Below are positions 61,577 through 64,000 of a DNA stretch of 64,000 nt, in pieces. Position numbers and translations under genes: made by a program. The stretch is from contig JAHCHX010000002.1 of assembly GCA_026129545.1 (NCBI GenBank), positions 496,001 to 560,000 of the forward strand, written 5' to 3'. The DNA comes from Saprospiraceae bacterium. Lineage in GTDB: Bacteria; Bacteroidota; Bacteroidia; Chitinophagales; Saprospiraceae. Each line of letters starts with the position of its first letter. Position 1 is the stretch's first letter. The notes beneath the pieces were generated by a model. The model saw only the letters and a list, made by a program, of their open reading frames with translations, searched no databases and was not told the origin of the DNA.

Positions 61577-64000
61577 ATGTACAGAAAATTTTTACCCCTT
61601 GCGTTATCGCTCTTTTTCGCGGTGTGGACTTCGGCCACTTGGGCACAAGTCACTGTCAGCACCTTTGTCAGTGCCGACACCGACGACATGGAAGAGTATG
61701 TCTTGACTGGCGAACACGATGTCGCTTCCAGCGACTTGGAACTCGTTCAGGAAAGCACTTCCAACCCTGACAGCAAACAAATCGTAGGCCTGCGTTTTGC
61801 CGCTGTCAATGTACCGCCGGGTGCCATCATCCTATCGGCATACATCCAATTCACTTACGACAACAACAAGACGCTCGACCCTTGCATCCTGAACATCTGG
61901 GCCGAAAAAAACGCAAACCCACAAACCTTCACTGACAACCTCAACTTTGAACTGGCCAACCGCCCAAAGTTTCCCGACTATGTGGAATGGACAGTGCCCA
62001 GTTGGGCAGGCGGCAGCACGGGCACCCGTGGCCCGGCACAGCGCTCGACCAACATCGCCGCATTGGTGCAACAATTGGTCAATCAGAGCGGCTGGGCAGC
62101 AGGCAACGCCATGGCTTTCTACGTCACCGGCGAAGGAACCCGCGAGGCCGAATCGTACGAAGGGGCCGAAGGTCACGGCAACCTACAATACGCACCCGAA
62201 CTCATCATCACCTACCTGCCGGCCCTGTCCACATCCAGCTTTGTGATTTCCGCTACCGACGACATGGAGGAGTACGTCCTGACTGGCGAACACGACGTGG
62301 CCTCCAGCGACCTCGAACTCGTGCAGGAAAACACTTCCAACCCCGACAGCAAACAAATCGTAGGCCTTCGCTTTGCCTCCGTCAATGTGCCACAAGGGGC
62401 AGTCATTCTGTCGGCCAAAATCCAATTCACTTACGACAACAGCAAGACGCTCGACCCCTGCATCCTCTATTTCAAGGCAGAGGACAGCGGCAACCCGCAA
62501 ACCTTTACGGACAACCTGAACTTTGAACTGGCCAACCGCCCCAAACTGAGCGACAGCGTGGAATGGGTAGTGCCCAGCTGGGCCGGTGGCAGCACTGGCA
62601 CCCGAGGCCCGGCTCAACTATCATCTGACATCGCCACACTGGTGCAGAAATTGGTCAATCGCCCCGACTGGACCTCTGGCAACGCCATGGCTTTCTACGT
62701 TACTGGCGAAGGCACACGCGAGGCCGAATCTTATGAAGGCGCTGAAGGCCACGGCAACTTGGGCTACGCGCCCGAACTCCTCATCCAGTACGCCAACGTG
62801 ACCACGTTTGCCAAGCATGTGGACAGCGACACGGACGACATGGAGGAATATATAGTCACCGGTGAGCACGACATCGCTTCCAGCGACTTGGAACTCGTGC
62901 AGGAGAACACGTCCAACCCCGATTCCAAGCAAATCGTGGGTGTGCGGTTCAACAACATAGAGGTGCCTCAAGGAGCCATCATCCAAGATGCTTTTATACA
63001 ATTTACTTACGACAACAACAAGACGCTCGACCCCTGTATCCTCTACATCAAAGCAGAGGATGACAGCAACCCAAAGACATTCACGGACAACCTCAATTTC
63101 GAGCTGGCCAACCGTCCAAAATTGACGGATAGCGTGGAATGGGTGGTACCCAGCTGGGCTGGCGGCAGCACAGGCACCCGTGGCCCGGCACAGCGCACTA
63201 CCAATATCGGCGCTTTGGTGCAACAGCTCGTCAATCGCTCCGACTGGACTCCCGGCAACTCTATGGCCTTCTACTTTACTGGTGAGGGCACGCGCGAGGC
63301 TGAATCGTACGAAGGTGCCGAAGGCCACGGCAACCTGACCTACGCGCCTGAAATCATCATCCGCTACCTCGGTGGCGGTGGTGGCACCCCAGTCGCGCCA
63401 GTAGGTGCCTTCCCCGTGGAAAAAGGCCGGGTGTGGAGCTGGTATGCCGACGACACCGCTCCCGCGGCCAACTGGACTGCGCTCACCTTCAACGATACCA
63501 CTTGGAGCTTCGGCCCTGCCGAACTGGGATACGGCGACGGCGACGAGGCCACCGTCATCCCCTTCGGCCCCGATGCCAACAACAAGTGGCCCGTATCCTA
63601 CTTCCGCCACAAGTTCATCTACAACCCCAACCAATACGGGGTGGACTCGCTCATCTTCCTCCTCAAGCGCGACGACGGCGCGGTAGTTTATCTCAACGGA
63701 GTGGAGCTCTTCCGCGACAACGTGGCCAGTGGCCCCGTAACCCACGCAACCTTAGCCCTCTCAGCCGTGGAAGGTGCCGCTGAAAACGAGTTTTTGCGCA
63801 TCGCCGCCCCGGCTACCGATTTGAAAAACGGCCTCAACGTGCTGGCCGTAAGCGTACACCAGCATACCGTGAACAGCGACGACCTGAGCTTCGACCTGCA
63901 AGTGACCGAGAAGAAGCCCCGGCTTGACCCCGGCGTGTTCCCGCTGACCAAAAACTCCATCTGGGCGTTCTGGGACAGAGGCAGTGTGGACAACAACTGG
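61577..64000 (+). CDS. large secreted protein with three 192-residue tandem repeats (partial, runs off the edge)
   Basis: 808 residues are visible and no stop occurs before the end. Signal peptide MYRKFLPLALSLFFAVWTSA then TWAQ. Three repeats of exactly 576 nt lie at about 61655-63382 (DDMEEYVLTGEHDVASSDLE is conserved in register at 61682, 62258 and 62834); each contains NFELANRP, VPSWAGGSTGTRGPAQ and GEGTREAESYEGAEGHGNL. Next comes a jelly-roll-like domain (about 605-770: WYADDTAPAANWTALTFN, LKRDDGAVVYLNGVELFRDN), as found attached to surface phosphoesterases, and the start of another. The C-terminus, perhaps a T9SS domain, is outside the window. Confidence 0.8.
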   Translation, partial: MYRKFLPLALSLFFAVWTSATWAQVTVSTFVSADTDDMEEYVLTGEHDVASSDLELVQESTSNPDSKQIVGLRFAAVNVPPGAIILSAYIQFTYDNNKTLDPCILNIWAEKNANPQTFTDNLNFELANRPKFPDYVEWTVPSWAGGSTGTRGPAQRSTNIAALVQQLVNQSGWAAGNAMAFYVTGEGTREAESYEGAEGHGNLQYAPELIITYLPALSTSSFVISATDDMEEYVLTGEHDVASSDLELVQENTSNPDSKQIVGLRFASVNVPQGAVILSAKIQFTYDNSKTLDPCILYFKAEDSGNPQTFTDNLNFELANRPKLSDSVEWVVPSWAGGSTGTRGPAQLSSDIATLVQKLVNRPDWTSGNAMAFYVTGEGTREAESYEGAEGHGNLGYAPELLIQYANVTTFAKHVDSDTDDMEEYIVTGEHDIASSDLELVQENTSNPDSKQIVGVRFNNIEVPQGAIIQDAFIQFTYDNNKTLDPCILYIKAEDDSNPKTFTDNLNFELANRPKLTDSVEWVVPSWAGGSTGTRGPAQRTTNIGALVQQLVNRSDWTPGNSMAFYFTGEGTREAESYEGAEGHGNLTYAPEIIIRYLGGGGGTPVAPVGAFPVEKGRVWSWYADDTAPAANWTALTFNDTTWSFGPAELGYGDGDEATVIPFGPDANNKWPVSYFRHKFIYNPNQYGVDSLIFLLKRDDGAVVYLNGVELFRDNVASGPVTHATLALSAVEGAAENEFLRIAAPATDLKNGLNVLAVSVHQHTVNSDDLSFDLQVTEKKPRLDPGVFPLTKNSIWAFWDRGSVDNNW
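61655..63382 (+). repeat. three in-frame 576-bp tandem repeats
   Basis: Units begin near 61655, 62231 and 62807. Matching words recur exactly 576 bp apart and identity is high at both DNA and protein level. Confidence 0.85.

Noticed and set aside
62621..63745. 374-residue minus-strand frame
   Set aside because: Antisense to the repeat protein; its apparent internal repeats mirror the 576-bp units.
1..64000. Insertion sequence, prophage or integrase
   Set aside because: No transposase, integrase or phage structural protein was seen; the repeats are non-coding.

Overview
The window reads as a chromosome segment of a Bacteroidota bacterium, most like the Saprospiria/Chitinophagia side of the phylum. 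Evidence: a SusC/SusD pair with a SusE/F-like lipoprotein, type IX secretion (T9SS) C-terminal sorting domains, -7 promoter elements of the form TAnnTTTG, weak Shine-Dalgarno sequences, and a sdhC-sdhA-sdhB succinate dehydrogenase. No rRNA, tRNA, CRISPR array, transposase or phage gene was found. About 54 protein genes are supported; the last one runs off the right edge.

Layout. 0.15-4.1 kb: GMC oxidoreductase, acyltransferase and a vanadium haloperoxidase-like lipoprotein. 4.2-9.0 kb (mostly minus strand): thioredoxin-like protein, ECF sigma factor with a large membrane partner, and a five-span membrane protein. 9.1-14.5 kb: a tight minus-strand unit of AraC regulator, isochorismatase-like hydrolase, amidohydrolase, YdcZ-type permease and alginate-export-type porin. 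14.7-19.2 kb: TPR protein and succinate dehydrogenase. 19.5-23.2 kb: a two-gene cassette with an aspartic-protease-like protein, a YdeI-like protein and uvrC. 23.3-31.1 kb (plus): dinB, a glycosyltransferase-like membrane protein, C1 peptidase, gcvT, tryptophan dioxygenase, ribD and an rluE-like gene. 31-41 kb: PhoD-like phosphatase, DUF4058 protein, cutA, LemA/TPM cluster, SET protein and xseB. 41.9-46.3 kb: M1 peptidase, MscS channel and a small unknown. 46.6-51.1 kb: two very GC-rich T9SS cargo genes (dockerin/cohesin-like; beta-helix with SprB repeats). 51.7-58.2 kb: SusC-SusD-SusE/F operon. 58.5-64 kb: regulator/membrane pairs, an HxlR/reductase divergon and a truncated secreted protein made of three 192-residue repeats.

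The least ordinary layer is between the genes. At least three families of 100-130 bp dispersed elements lie here: family A, five copies all in one orientation; family B, three copies with GAGGATGTCTC-type terminal inverted repeats; family C, two copies with a 32-bp palindrome, each directly upstream of a secreted-protein gene. Three accessory loci (TPR gene, aspartic-protease-like pair, DUF4058 gene) are each bracketed by short direct repeats. A related palindrome appears to have entered uvrC in frame. The SDH membrane anchor carries a Cys/His set like that of actinobacterial Sdh1, where a membrane Rieske cluster is known. These are the best candidates for an undescribed system; none is proven by reading alone.
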